NCBI GenBank assembly: GCA_028583605.1
Contig: CM053331.1
Span: forward strand, 41,237,283 to 41,301,282
Origin: Dastarcus helophoroides
Taxonomy: Eukaryota > Arthropoda > Insecta > Coleoptera > Bothrideridae
Direction of reading: 5' to 3'
Length of the DNA: 64,000 nucleotides
The translations under genes and the position numbers were made by a program. Positions within the stretch are counted from its first letter, which is position 1, and each line of letters opens with the position of its first letter. The notes beneath the pieces are model-generated. The model searched no databases. It saw nothing but the letters and a program-made list of their open reading frames with translations, and was not told the origin of the DNA. Below are positions 32,431 through 44,528 of this stretch, piece after piece.

Positions 32431-34010
32431 CATCTTTTATCTTGACCTTTTGTTTCGCCTTTCTCTGGTATAGTTATGGGAACCAACGTTCAATATGGGA
32501 TTGAACTATCGAACTGTTTTATTTCACTTTTCTTGGTTTTTTACGTTACACTTTGGAAGTCTTGTTTCTGGTTCAGGCCAAACTACTAGAACCGACAGAT
32601 CTTCGGGGGAAAAAACAAAAATTCTCACTTTTACTCACTATGCTTTCATCATTTGTTCAGTTTCATTTTTCCTATACTAAAGACATTTCGCTCCAGGTAC
32701 TACGTTGTACGTTACCACGGTCTTCTGTTTTAACTTTCTTTCTTTAGGACATATATCTCCTACATCTGTTACTAGATTAAGTCATCTTATTCTTCGCTCT
32801 TGTCCTTTCGTTTTTGTTTCGCCCTTTTCGTTGACATTTGAAGTTGTCTCATCTTTTATCTTAACCTTTTGTTGCACGTTTCTCTGGTATGGTTATGGGA
32901 TAGTTCAATATAGGACTGAATTATCGTTTTCTTACGTTACACTTTGGAAGTTTTGTTTCTGGTTCAGACCAAACTACTAGAAACGAAACATCTTCGAGGG
33001 AAAAAACAAAAATTCTCACTTTTACTCACTACGCCTTCATCATTTGTTCGGTTTCATTTTTCTTATACTAAAGGCATTTCGCTTTAGTTACTGCGGTGTA
33101 CGTTTCTGTTTTAACTTTTTTTGTCTTCCGTATATGTCCTACATCTGTTACTCTACTTAGTTATCTTGTTCTTCGGTCTTGTTTGTTCGTTTTTGTTTCG
33201 CCCTTCTCGTTGACATTTCAAGTTGTCGCATCTTTTATCTTGACCTTTTGTTTCACGTTTCTCTGGAATGGTTATGGGATAGTTCAATATAGGACTAAAC
33301 TGTCGAAGTTTTTCTTGTTTTCTTACGTTACACTTTGGAAATTTTGTTTCTGGTTCAGCTAAAACTAGAAACGAAACATCTTCGAGGGAAAAACAAAAAT
33401 TGTCACTTTCACTCACTATGCTTTCATCATTTGTTCAGTTTCATTTTTCCTATACTAAAGACATTTCGCTCCAGGTACTACGTTGTACGTTACCATGGTC
33501 TTCTGTTTTAACTTTCTTTTTCTTCCATATATGTCCTACATCTGTTACTGTATTTAGTCATCTTGTTCTTCGGTCTTGTCCTTTCGTTGTTGTTTCGCCC
33601 TTCTCGTTGACATTTGAAGTTGTCGCATCTTTTATCTTGACCTTTTGTTTCACGTTTCTCTGGTATGGTTATGGGATAGTTCAATATAGGACTGAACTAT
33701 CGAAGTTTTTCTTGTTTTCTTACGTTACCCTTTGAAAGTTTTGTTTCTGGTTCAGCCCAAACTAAGAAACGAAACATCTTCGAGGGAAAAACAAAAATTG
33801 TCACTTTCACTCACTATGCTTTCATCATTTGTTCAGTTTCATTTTTCCTATACTAAAGACATTTCGCTCCAGGTACTACGTTGTACGTTACCATGGTCTT
33901 CTATTTTAACTTCCTTTTTCTTCCATATCTGTCCCACATCTGTTATTGTATTTAGTCTTGTCTTTTCGTTTTTGTTCCACCCTTCCTTGCAGAGTAGATA
34001 TCTGAAACCT
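32431..34010. repeat. about 380-400 bp satellite, about four monomers
   Basis: The landmark CGTTGACATTTNAAGTTGTC starts near 32413, 32829, 33208 and 33605. The array begins exactly where the preceding satellite ends, at the shared string CGTTGACATTTCA. Monomers include CTCTGGTATGGTTATGGGAT, GAAACATCTTCGAGGGAAAA and TTTCCTATACTAAAGACATT. Several ORFs of 60-110 codons recur with the monomer and are repeat shadows. The last monomer is truncated. Confidence 0.92.
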
Positions 34011-34261
34011 AAGATGGTACGATTTTTATTGTATTGATTTTTATATTGAAGAGAATCACTCAACTGACGAATATTTTAAGAATGGAAACATTCAAAATTT
34101 AAAACAGTCGTTAAAAGTTTACGTTTTTCGAAGCTAGGGTAATTTAAAAAAATAATCATTAAGCACTGAGCAAGAAGTATGAATAGTTACATGGTCAGAG
34201 ATCTTCGAGATAATAATCTCTGATCGTGCAAAATACACCATAACGCTTGCTCTGTGTTTAA
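34011..34261. other. unique spacer left of the hAT element
   Basis: AT-rich DNA ending in the target duplication GTGTTTAA (34254-34261). No gene. Confidence 0.6.
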
Positions 34262-35136
34262 CAGTGGCGGCTGGTCTTAAAGAGCGCAAAAGAGCGCGCG
34301 CTCTTCGTGAAATGAGCGATCTATTCTTTTCTGTTTAATGTAAAAGACTTGGATTTGTCACATTTTTAAACACAAAATAATGACATACTACACATAATAA
34401 TACTTGTGAATGACTTGGAATCAAATACACCAACGTTTGATTCCGTTATACATATTAAAAATTGTAAGGAAATTTAAATAAGTTGGTGCGCGCAGAATTA
34501 TGCACCTAGCGAGGGTGCCGTGCGATGCCTATTAACGGTCTTTACGGGATCCGGAGAAATAAACTACAGAACACCACGTTAAAGCTAGCCCGGGGTACGC
34601 CGCTCCGCGCATGTGCGATATTGCCAAATGGTGAGTACGAGTCAGAGTTTGGAGTGTGTATTTACGTTTATGATGCTAAATGCGTAGGTCCCGGCTGATC
34701 TGATTGAGATTGCTAATTGTGCCGCTTCCAGGCCTAACTGCCAATAGTAGCGCTATTCACAAAGAGATAGCTAGGGTCTAATTATTCATTTATAGATTTG
34801 GATTTAAACAATTTTGTTGAGAAAGTAATGAAGACTTTATTTCTTTAAAAGATCGTAGAGCGGATTTTGTTTTAATTTTTTTTTTGTTTTTGTAGTTTAA
34901 TTAGAACCTTGTAATAAAATATATTTTATTTTCAAATGCAGTTTTCATGAAATGGAGATTATAAGATGGTAATTAAATTTAATTCGTAAAAATACTATTA
35001 AATATCACTCCTTTTGTGTCACTTTTGTTTCTCTGAAATTTAATATCTTGCTATGACACTGGAGTCACCTAAGCTCTTAACTACCAATATTTTTGCATCC
35101 GCGCACCCCCTGTCAAAAAATCACCAGCCGCCACTA
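34262..35136. mobile_element. non-autonomous hAT-type element (875 bp)
   Basis: The left end CAGTGGCGGCTGGT and the right end ACCAGCCGCCACTA are inverted repeats with one mismatch at the terminal base. The exact 8-bp target duplication GTGTTTAA lies at 34254-34261 and 35137-35144. CA/TA-G termini plus 8-bp duplications are the hallmark of the hAT superfamily. A subterminal palindrome AGAGCGCGCGCTCT is at 34291-34304. No transposase ORF is present, so it depends on a partner element for movement. Confidence 0.9.
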
Positions 35137-36049
35137 GTGTTTAATGATTAAAATTTCAAAAAAAATAACAATAAAAAACTTCAAAACGAAAGAAAATTAG
35201 TTTAATTTATTAACTGAAACAATAATACAAATTTTTCTGTTAAAATTATTCTTTAAAATAACTTAAAACGCTCTGTTATTTCATATTCACATCATATTAG
35301 AGCGCATACTTTATTTTTATAAACTGGTTAGTAAATTGAATTACAAATCTTGTCCTCTGAAACCAAGAAAGATTGAAAACGGACGTACAAAAAGTTTTCC
35401 CATTTAGTGTGTTACTACCAGTTCTTGGCATGTATGTCCTGTATGTCCTAATACCCTCCAAATTGACATTTAACTTGACATAACGTCAACCTGAGATATG
35501 TACAGTGAAAGTCGTTGATACAAAATCATAACCAATTACTACGATACTGATCAAGTAAGGAACATACGTCAACATGTCAAAAAATTACAGCACCAGATGG
35601 GAAAACTTGTTGTACGCCCAATATATTACATAGATAAATTGCTTGGGGATTTTAAGCAGGACTTCGAAAAGGAACTGAACCGATGCAAACCGGAAATCGA
35701 AAAAGATCGTTATTTTTTTCGAATCGAAAATCGAAGTTATATCGAAAAAAATATCGACTTATTTCGGTTCGGTGCAGGTTCAAACGCCCACGTTAACACA
35801 GTATTACCCCCCATTTGAGTTCTCAACCCCTACTATTAAAAAATTACGCTTTACAGTTGTTTTAATTTAAAAATTTTTAATTAAAATCCCGAGCTTAAAT
35901 ACGTTATTTCGAAATTTCGACTTTCCGAGACCGAATCTGGAATTTTTTACGTGGAGGGGGGGGGGGACAAAGGCCGGACGGGATAGGGGTACACTCTACA
36001 TTTTAACTTTTTAGCTAAAACTTCTTAAAATTTAGTTTCCATTTAAATT
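35137..36049. other. unique AT-rich DNA with a family-A fragment
   Basis: Holds a truncated family-A string near 35338-35375 (TTACAAATCTTGTCCTCTGA) and a run of about 12 G near 35958. The 73-codon ORF at 35597-35818 resembles nothing I know. GAAATTTCG strings resume near 35910. Confidence 0.5.
35338..35375 (+). mobile_element. truncated family-A fragment
   Basis: Only the CTTGTCCTCTGAAACCAAGA segment survives and the hairpin part is missing. Confidence 0.6.
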
Positions 36050-37200
36050 TTTTCGAAATATTGACTGTGAATTCGACTTTTTCTAAATATTTTATCAATT
36101 TATCTTTGAATTTTTTTAATTCAAAAGTTGATACGTATATTTTGGAAATTTCGATTTTTTTTCTACGAAGAAATGTTTGGTTCGGTTTTGAAATTTCGAC
36201 CTCATTGAAATTTTAAAACGAAAAATTCTCGATTTTATTGAAATTTCGACTATTTTTCTCGAAATGCCGAGTTTACACTTGAATATTTTGTTCCTGTTTT
36301 CGTTTTTTTCGAAATGTGGACTTTACAATTCAAATTTCGACTTTTTCGAAACATTTTATCAATTTATTCTTCATGGTACACTCTTATTGGTCAGAACCAT
36401 TGTGTTTATTAATTTTATTTAACATTTCTGCGACTCAGTTTGGAAATATTTAAATTTTTAGTAACGAAAATAACAAATTGAGTCGCAGAAATGTTAAATA
36501 AAATAATGAAAATTTTATCAATTTGTTATTGATTTTTTTTAACTTAGAAGTCAATAGGTATTCTGAAAATATTGATTTTTTTTTAAAGAAACGTTTAGTT
36601 TGGTTTTGAAATATCGATTTTATAGAAATTTCGGGTGAAACCTTCTTGGACTCGAAATGCCGAGTTTACACTTGAATATTTTGTTCCTGTTCTGTTTTCG
36701 TTTTTTTCGAAATATGGACTTTACAATTTAAATTTCGACTATTTCGAAACATTTTATTAACTTATTCTTCATGGTACACTTTTATTGGTCAGAAACATTG
36801 TGTTTATTAATTTTATTTAAGATTTCTGTGACTCAGTTTGGAAATATTTAAATTTTTAGTAACGAAAGTAACAAACTGAATCGCAGAAATGTTAAATAAA
36901 ATAATGAAAATTTTATCAATTTGTTATTGACTTTTTTTAACTTAGAAGTCAATCGGTATTCTGGAAATATTGATTTTTTTTTAAGAAACGTTTCGTTTGG
37001 TTTTGAAATATCGATTTTATTGAAATTTCGACTTTTTTTTCTCGAAGTACCGAGTTTGCAATTGAATATTTTGTTTGTTTCTATACTGTTCTGGTTTTTT
37101 TCGAAATATGGACCTTTGTGTCAATGTTTCAAGGTTAAATTAGGAATGTTTACTTTTCCTCCTAAAACTTCGACCTTTTGAAATAAAAAATCTTCAGTTT
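36050..37200. repeat. tandem duplication (about 397 bp) with paired hairpins
   Basis: The block starting TTCATGGTACACT (36371 and about 36769) is duplicated. Each copy has a hairpin with roughly 30-bp arms: TTTAACATTTCTGCGACTCA and its complement, near 36412-36504 and 36809-36901. The remainder is degenerate GAAATTTCG/TCGAAATATGGAC repeat. ORFs are repeat-derived. Confidence 0.8.
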
Positions 37201-38112
37201 TAATTCGAAGTTTTTTTTTAAATTTAATTTCTTTAATAGTTATGTAACATAATCAAGGGTGCCATTCCGGCGCCCCCAGGTGTCATATCCATACAATAAA
37301 ACAAGAACCTACAGAACTATGAGAGCATTCTTTCCCCGCTCGGCTTTTATGCCCCCCTTTCTAGAAACAACTCTGGATCTACCCTTGAAAATCATTATTT
37401 CAGTTAGTAGCTGATTAATCAGGGAGAAATTATAGATATAGATAAAAACTTTTAAAAAGATTAAAATTCAGTCACCTGCGAGTGAACCGAAAACCGGAAA
37501 AAACGAATTTTGTTCGAATGAAACTGAAATCGAATCCATTCAATTTTTTCCGGAACGAAAACCGAGGCGAAAAAAGTTAACTACTTTAAGTATCGTGAAT
37601 TAGGGATATTTCGAAAGATAAAAATACAAAATTCAAAAATTAGAATAATTTCAAATTAAACAGTTTGAAAAAAAATTCGAAATTTTTCGCTTTTTAAAAT
37701 TACTTCGAGAAAGAAGCGTTTCTCGAATGTCTCGCAATTTAAAAATGGAATTAATGAACGAATTTCATAAAAAAGTTATTTTTTCAAACTATAAAATATT
37801 TGTTAATGGCTTAATTTCGAAAATGTCAGGACAACAGCTTTGCTCGAAGTTTTTATTTATGTAAAATCTTGATTTTTCGGTTTAACAATTTACAAATCCA
37901 AGTTTACAGTACTTACAAATCCAGGTTTACAGTACTTACAAATCCAGATTTTTCGGATTAATTCTACATTTGAATCGTAAAATCCAATGCAAGAGAACAA
38001 AAAGAGTCGTTTTCTGCATAGTCGCTGACTGATACACGACGTTAAGACGTCAACGACATCTCTGTGCCAGTATCCTAAACATCGAATGGAAGTAATTTTT
38101 GTTGATCTAAAT
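37201..38112. other. unique AT-rich DNA
   Basis: No supportable gene. A short GC-richer patch at about 37256-37385 (GCCATTCCGGCGCCCCCAGG and TTATGCCCCCC) could be a transposon end but has no partner that I can find. A 24-26 bp direct repeat (ACAAATCCAGGTTTACAGTA) lies near 37893-37950. Confidence 0.5.
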
Positions 38113-38215
38113 GTTGAAATACAGAACTTGTCCCCTGAAACCAAAAAAGATTAAAAAAACACAACAAAGGTTACTCTAACGTGTTTCGACAGCCAAGCTG
38201 TCATCTTCAGAGAGA
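38113..38215 (-). mobile_element. Penelope-like short insertion, family A
   Basis: The complete about 100-bp family-A block. On the minus strand: CTCT, CTGAAGA, T, stem GACAGC/GCTGTC with loop TTG, GAAAC, CGTTAGAG, then the complement of TTGTCCCCTGAAACC. No clear target duplication. Confidence 0.65.
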
Positions 38216-38489
38216 AACTAAAAAAATAATTGATTAAATGATCGCTAAAATCTTAGCGGTACTCGTAAATGACGAGATGGCTAACAAGCAAATATCTTCT
38301 TTTGTGAGAAATCGCGTTTTTCCAGAAAATATACCAATTTTAATGGTTTTCAAAGACAATAACTTAATCAGAAAGAAAATTTCATCCAAATCGTTAGAGC
38401 CGTTTTCGAGTTACCAAATATATACATATTTATATACAAGAATGGTTTGCTTAAATATGTACGATTTTAAGAGGAACGGTCATTTTTCT
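38216..38489. other. unique spacer with an 84-codon ORF
   Basis: An ORF at 38238-38492 is open but has no recognised motifs. It runs up to the start of the 375-bp array. Judged more likely chance. Confidence 0.3.
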
Positions 38490-40500
38490 TAAACGAACGA
38501 AATTCTAATTTCGATTTAAAATGTTTCGAAAAACAAAACATTTCGAGAAAAAATTAGAAATTTCGAAAAAAAAATACGAAACTTACTAAAAAAAGTACGA
38601 ATTTTTATATCAAATCAAAAATTTTGGGAAAGAAATTGTTTCAAAGTTATTAATTTGAGAACAGAGTGCAACTTATAATAAAAATTCATCGACATTTTCA
38701 ATTTTTTATACATTTCGAGTTGTAATTTGAAAATTAGATCTTTTTTCGAGTTTGAGGTCGACATTTTTGGAAAAATAAGTCAAAATATGTTTTAAAAAAT
38801 CAGTGTTTAAGCTGAACAATGATTTTTAATTATGTAAGATTTTAAGAAAAACGGTCTTTTTTCTTGAATGAAAAAATTCTACTTTCAATTTGAAATTTTT
38901 CGAAAAACCAAACATTTCAAGAAAAAATTAGAAATTTCCAGAAAAAATACGAAACTAACTGAAAAAAGTACGAATTTTTATATCAAATCAGAAATTATGG
39001 GAATAAAATTGTTTCAAAGTCATTATTTTGAGAACAGAGTGCAACTTATGAATAAAAATTCATCGACATTTTTAATTTTTTATACATTTCGAGTTTTTAT
39101 TGTAGAATTTGAGCTTTTTTCGAGTTTGAGGCCGACATTTTTGGAAAAATAAGTCAAAATATGTTTTAAAAAAATCAGTGTTTAAGCTGAACAATAATTT
39201 TAAATTATGTAAGATTTTAAGAAAAACGGTCATTTTTCTTGAATGAAAAAGTTCTACTTTCAATTTGAAATTTTTCGAAAAACCAAACATTTCAAGAAAA
39301 AATTAGAAATTTCCAGAAAAAATACGAAACTAACTGAAAAAAGTACGAATTTTTATATCAAATCAGAAATTATGGGAATAAAATTGTTTCAAAGTCATTA
39401 TTTTGAGAACAGAGTGCAACTTATGAATAAAAATTCATCGACATTTTCAATTTTTTATACATTTTGAATTTTTATTTGAGAATTTGAGCTTTTTTCGAGT
39501 TTGAGGTCGATATTTTTGGAAAAATAAGTCAAAATATGTTTTAAAAAAATCAGTGTTTAAGCTAAACAATGATTTTTAATTATGTAAGATTTTAAGAAAA
39601 ACGGTCATTTTTCTTGAATGCAAAAATTCTACTTTCAATTTGAAATTTTTCGAAAAACAAAACATTTTAAGAAAAAATTAGAAATTTCGAGAAAAAAATA
39701 CGAAACTGACTAAAAAAAGTACGAATTTTTATATCAAATTAGAAATTTTGGGAAAGAAATTATTTCAAAGTCATTATTTTGAGAACAGAATGCAACTTAT
39801 GAATAAAAATTCATCGACATTTTAAATTTTTGATACATTTCGAGTTTTTATTTAAAATTTTTCGAGTTTGAGGTCGATATTTTTGGGAAAATAAGTCAAA
39901 ATATAGCTTCAAAATTTAAATTGAAATTAGAATTTTTTCGTTCGTTCATTTTTCTTGAAACCATTCATAATAAAAATCAGTGTTCAGTTAAACACTGATT
40001 TTTATTATGAATGGTTTTAAGAAAAATGGATGAACGAAACAATTCTAATTTCAATTTTTTCGAGAAACAGGACCCTTTGAAAAAAATACGACATTTTGAG
40101 GAAAAAATGCGACATTTCGAGAAAAAAATACGCAATTTATCAAAAAAAGTCGGAATTTTTATTTCAAATCAGAAATTTTTGAAAATAAATTGTTTCAAAG
40201 TCATTATTTTAAGAACAGAATGCAATTTATAATAAAAAGTCATCGACATTTTAAATTTTCTACACATTTCGAGCTTTTATTTGAAAATTTGATCCGAAAT
40301 TTCAAGAAAAAAATACGAAACTTCCTGAATAAAGTCGAAATTTTTTTCTTGATATTTCGGATCAAATTTTAGATCAAAATTTAGATTTTGGGAATAAAAT
40401 TAATGTTTCAAAGTCAAGATTTTAAGAACGAAAGGTACAATTCCTCGAACTTTTAAGTTTTTTAAAGATTTCGAGTTTTTATTTGAAAATTTGACCTTCC
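38490..40500. repeat. about 375-bp tandem array
   Basis: Monomers carry AAACGGTCATTTTTCTTGAA, TTTCGAAAAACAAAACATTT, AAAGTACGAATTTTTATATC and TCATCGACATTTT. The copies at 38868 and 39243 are nearly identical (offset 375) and even give the same 70-codon ORF. Copies at about 38490 and 39618 and the partial copy after 40020 are more diverged. Confidence 0.9.
39921..40054. repeat. long hairpin inside the 375-bp array
   Basis: Two arms of about 64 bp are inverted copies around a short loop (CAGTTA) near 39985. The inner stem is AATAAAAATCAGTGTT paired with AACACTGATTTTTATT. Outer parts pair with a few mismatches. Confidence 0.85.
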
Positions 40501-41216
40501 CTTCAAGATTGAGGTCGATATTTTTGGAAAAAAAGTCAAAAAAAAATAACTAAGCTGAACACTGATTTTTAGTTTTTAGCGAAAACTAGAGAAATATCAA
40601 AATTTCTAATGCAAACTTAAAACTTGGGAAGACAAAATTCCGAGACCAACATTTATAGAGCATTATCGATTTTTTATTTATTTTGATTTGATTAAATTTT
40701 GTATCTGTGATTAAAATATAAATCCAAGGGCAAAGTCCAAATTAAGCATTTAGTTTTCCCTTATTTGGAAAAAATTATTTTAGTTTTCCCCTACAATAAG
40801 TGAAAGCACCGCGCGGTCTCTCATATATCTTCAGAAAAGTGTCTCCCCTGATAACGAACATATTTTGCCCACCGAATGGCAAAGGCCCAGTCCGCCCCTG
40901 ACTAATTGACTATAAAATGTATAGAATTTACCCACAACACCAATAAAGTTTTGCAACGTGCTAATAACATTGATTGCATTATTATTACTTTTACTATTAC
41001 TACATAAACATCCCTTTATTGGGCTGATACGAAACAATTTAAAAGTTCTCGCCGAACCACAAACTGTTACAAACTACGATGAAAATTCACGTTGTCCTAG
41101 TTTAAAAAAGCGGTGTCGTAACTGTCAAATTCCTTGGAATCTAGGACGCACTAATACAATTTAAACAATTTAATTCACTAGCTTGTAACATCCACATGAG
41201 CATTTAACAACACACA
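40501..41216. other. unique DNA with a hAT-like terminus
   Basis: Near 40877-40893 the string GGCCCAGTCCGCCCCTG is the inverse of a CAGGGGCGG hAT-type terminus, but I cannot find its partner end. No gene supported. Confidence 0.4.
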
Positions 41217-41340
41217 ACACCAAAATTTCAAGGTTTCTTTCTTAAAAACGCACGAATTAAAATTTAGGTTAGGATTTTTCGTGATGAAAACTTCAGATTC
41301 TGTGCTTTCCCACCGATATTTCTTGAATGTGGAGCATTAG
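41217..41340. repeat. diverged dispersed repeat, copy 1
   Basis: Matches about 49822-49945 over about 120 bp in order: AATTTCAAGGT, TTTAGGTTAG, ACTT(C/T)AGATTCTGTG, TTCCCACCGATATT, then a G/A-rich GTGGAGCAT segment. Confidence 0.6.
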
Positions 41341-44318
41341 CTGTAGGCCGCTTGCGTCTTCAAACGATTATTGATCAAATGATTGCGTTCAATCAATATT
41401 TCTTATGAAATTTCCATGAAAATTTATTATGAAATTACTAGTTATTAATACATAAAAACATTAACACAAATTATTCTGTTTTTTAGATTAATAAATCTAC
41501 GATTGTTCTGTGTTCTCACCACTATACAGGGGCGCATTAAGACTCTTTTTTAATTCACTTGTGGCGTACTCTATAAAATTTAAGCGTTTTAAGCAAACAA
41601 CGAAGGAAATAAAAATAGGAAATAAAAAAATGCGTATCATTTTCTGGCGTAATTATTATATAAAAATAACACGATATTATTTTCAGTACCAGGAAAAAAC
41701 AAAATAGTAGTCCTGATCATAGAAACTAATGACAAAAAACTCTTAATTCATTTGTGATGCTACTAGTTTCTAAAAAATAAAGAACATCGAGCAGCTAATG
41801 AAGAAAGCGTCCAACGAATAGTGAATAAGTTTTCCAGCGAGAAAAGTGGATCCTCATCAGAGGAAGGGTTGCAGCGCCCAGAGGAAGGGTTACAGCGCCC
41901 AGCGAAAGGAACATAGAGCTCACGGGCCACATATAATGATCCCGATCTCTAATGGAAATCTGCCCTCAGCTCTTCTTAACGTGATCGTCGATCCAACATA
42001 TTTTCCAGTGGGTGTCGCCTGGAAGGGTAGCGCCGAGTCGCAGGGGCACAAAATCGTAATTAGTACTTCCATTATCTGATAAATACATGTAAGCCAAGGA
42101 CGCTACTTTGGCACGTGTATACGCCCGGTGACCTAGTTTAGCGTACGAACGCTTACGAGGTCACACGAATCGGACGATCAATAACATGAAAGGGAACGCT
42201 ATTTGCTCCTTCTCCTTGTCCTCGCGGCTCCGCGGGTTCACAGATATCTTTGTTCCGACGAAGCGCAGCAGTTTTCCGCTGACTCTCACGCAAGTCGAAC
42301 GCACTCGAAGTTTTTCCATTTCGGACTAACTCTTTGTGCCTCCGTTTACCCTAAATTGGGATTTAAACTTTGGTAAGAATGATTTTTCGCTTTTAATATT
42401 AATTAAAACCCTGTGTCTATGTTATAAATGATCGAAGTTTATTTTACTGATTGCGGGTACGAGTGATAAGTTGTATTTTTAGTGGGAATTTCCAGATTTT
42501 AATTTCATGTTGATGTTGGGGGATTTCGTCGTTCTATTTGTTAAAAATTATGGTAAATTACTTTGCGCAATGCTGCAGTATTGTGCTACACGTGTGCCGA
42601 GGTCACTGAACCTCCACGTGTCACAGTAAGAGTGAGATAACAACAGTTCACTAAACCTTCTCTCTCGCCCCACTTCGATGGTGTTGTAACAAAATTGCCG
42701 AACTTACTTTCTCGTTTGAAACGTTTGGGAGGTGGTTGTGCGCATTGCGTCACAGTCTAATTCTACGTGTCATGTGGTGGGGACGGTCACCGCCAATCGC
42801 GAACGGAGAAGGTGTTCCCCCACTCTGCGTGCATCTAGCGAGCTGTGCTAAAACCCCGCGCTTCGTAATCTCTCAGAAACCGTGGACGCGAGTGCAACGA
42901 ATTTTTTTTAACCTTTGGCGATTTGTCTTTGTGTGTTCAATTTAAACAAAGGCTTCCTATACGATCCTTTGATATTCGACAAAGGATAGTAGATAACTTT
43001 TAGTTGTTTTGTGGTGTTTTTTTAAATCGTTGTACGTATTTTAGAGACGCGACCTAATTTTGCAACTTCCGCATTGCAAAGAAGCAGCCATCTTGTTTAA
43101 AACGCGTTACTTCATTTCGAATATCGAACAACTTTTTTTTATTAGTTATCGCGCTTTAATGTGTTTGATTTTTTTTATTGAAACTGTCGATTTAAATAAT
43201 CGGGTAACTGTCGCACTAAATTTTTTTTTTGTGGCGGTTGATTTTTTCCAGAAGCTTCGCATTACGTAACGCTGTGACGTCATTACCACGTGTTCCCGAA
43301 TTTTTCCTAGATGAGGTTCCAATGGGTTTACAGGGGAGCGATTCAGGCTTACTTTTTATTTAATAGTCAGTCTTTTTCTCTCTCCTATTAATCCATTAGA
43401 TATCCAGCTTTCATGAAGATCTTACGAATCAACGGTGTACTGTTAAATAAAATCTACATAAGTGTTATGGTTAACTTTAAAAATTATAAGCTCCCGCCGT
43501 TTCTTCTATATTTGGAAACGTAAATCTTTTTTTTTAATTTATACGTTTTGTTTCATTTTAGGTCATCATTCAATTAAATTAATATTGCGCCTAATTTTCG
43601 AATTTTTCTACCTAATTCTATTTTCAGTACAGTTTTTGGTTTTTAATCTGTTTTCCAAATTAAATGATTTAATTTTCAGTACAGTTTTTGGTTTTTAATC
43701 TGTTTTCCAAATTAAATGATTTAGTCATCTTCAAATTAAACATTTCATACTCCATTTTACCGTCCACATTGTGTGTAATTTTTTCCGGGTGATATTTTAT
43801 TAAAATTAAAAGTCCATACTGTTGGAGTTCTTTGTGGATGGTTGTTAAAATTACAAGTCCATAGTGTAATAATTTTCGGTGGTCGGCCCGTTGGGTAATT
43901 TAAATTTGACATTTTTAATTCTATGGATGGTTCCACCGATATTTTTTTTTTAAGTAGAACGGGAATTGAATTTTAATGAGATTTTCTTTAAACTCTTCAG
44001 TTATTTTTCGTTTCATTTAATAATTTAGGTTTTAACACAGTGGCTGATTAAATAATAAATAAAACATTCAATTTTCATTACGAAAACCACTTCCTTTTTT
44101 GATTTACTTGATATTTGTTAAACATGTTCCACTTTGGTTTATTATTTGTTGGTAAACTTCTTAAAACTGCTTCAATTTAGCATCTGAATTATACTGTTTA
44201 AACTCTTTTGGTTATTAACCAAATTAAATTAAGTTTTTTTATGTTGATAATTTTAATTTATAACTCAATTTGTAGATACTGCAATAGTTCTTTGAGCGAG
44301 TTGATTTTGACGCTAGTT
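41341..44318. other. mostly unique DNA, partly GC-richer
   Basis: An orphan hAT-like start (CAGGGGCGCATTAAGAC) lies at 41528. A 21-bp duplication (AGAGGAAGGGTTGCAGCGCC) lies near 41860-41901. About 42100-42370 and 42560-42900 are GC-richer with CpG, and the first ends with a TTTG|GTAAGA donor-like string near 42372. This is compatible with a promoter and a noncoding first exon. A 52-bp duplication lies at 43627-43730. No protein gene is recognised. Confidence 0.45.
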
Positions 44319-44528
44319 CCACTGATATATTTTTCTAAGTAGAATAGGAATTTTAACGTGATTCCTCCTTTTGATTTGAAATGTGTAACCACTGATATAT
44401 TTTTTTAAGTAGAATAGGAATTTTAACGTGATTCCTCCTTTCGATTTGAAATGTGTAACCACTGATATATTTTTTTAAGTAGAATAGGAATTTTAACGCG
44501 ATTTCTCCTTTTGACTTAAAATGTGTAA
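44319..44528. repeat. 70-bp tandem repeat, three copies
   Basis: The unit starts CCACTGATATATTTTT, continues AAGTAGAATAGGAATTTTAA and ends GAAATGTGTAA. Starts are at 44319, 44389 and 44459. Its first part belongs to the dispersed CCACYGATATTTT family. Confidence 0.92.

Noticed and set aside
32705..33735. Three similar 88-111 codon ORFs resembling a small membrane-protein family
   Set aside because: They recur with the 380-400 bp satellite monomer and vary by indels. Hydrophobicity comes from T-rich sequence.
38868..39467. Two nearly identical 74-94 codon ORFs, like a gene duplication
   Set aside because: They are the same frame of consecutive 375-bp tandem units, and neighbouring units lose the frame.
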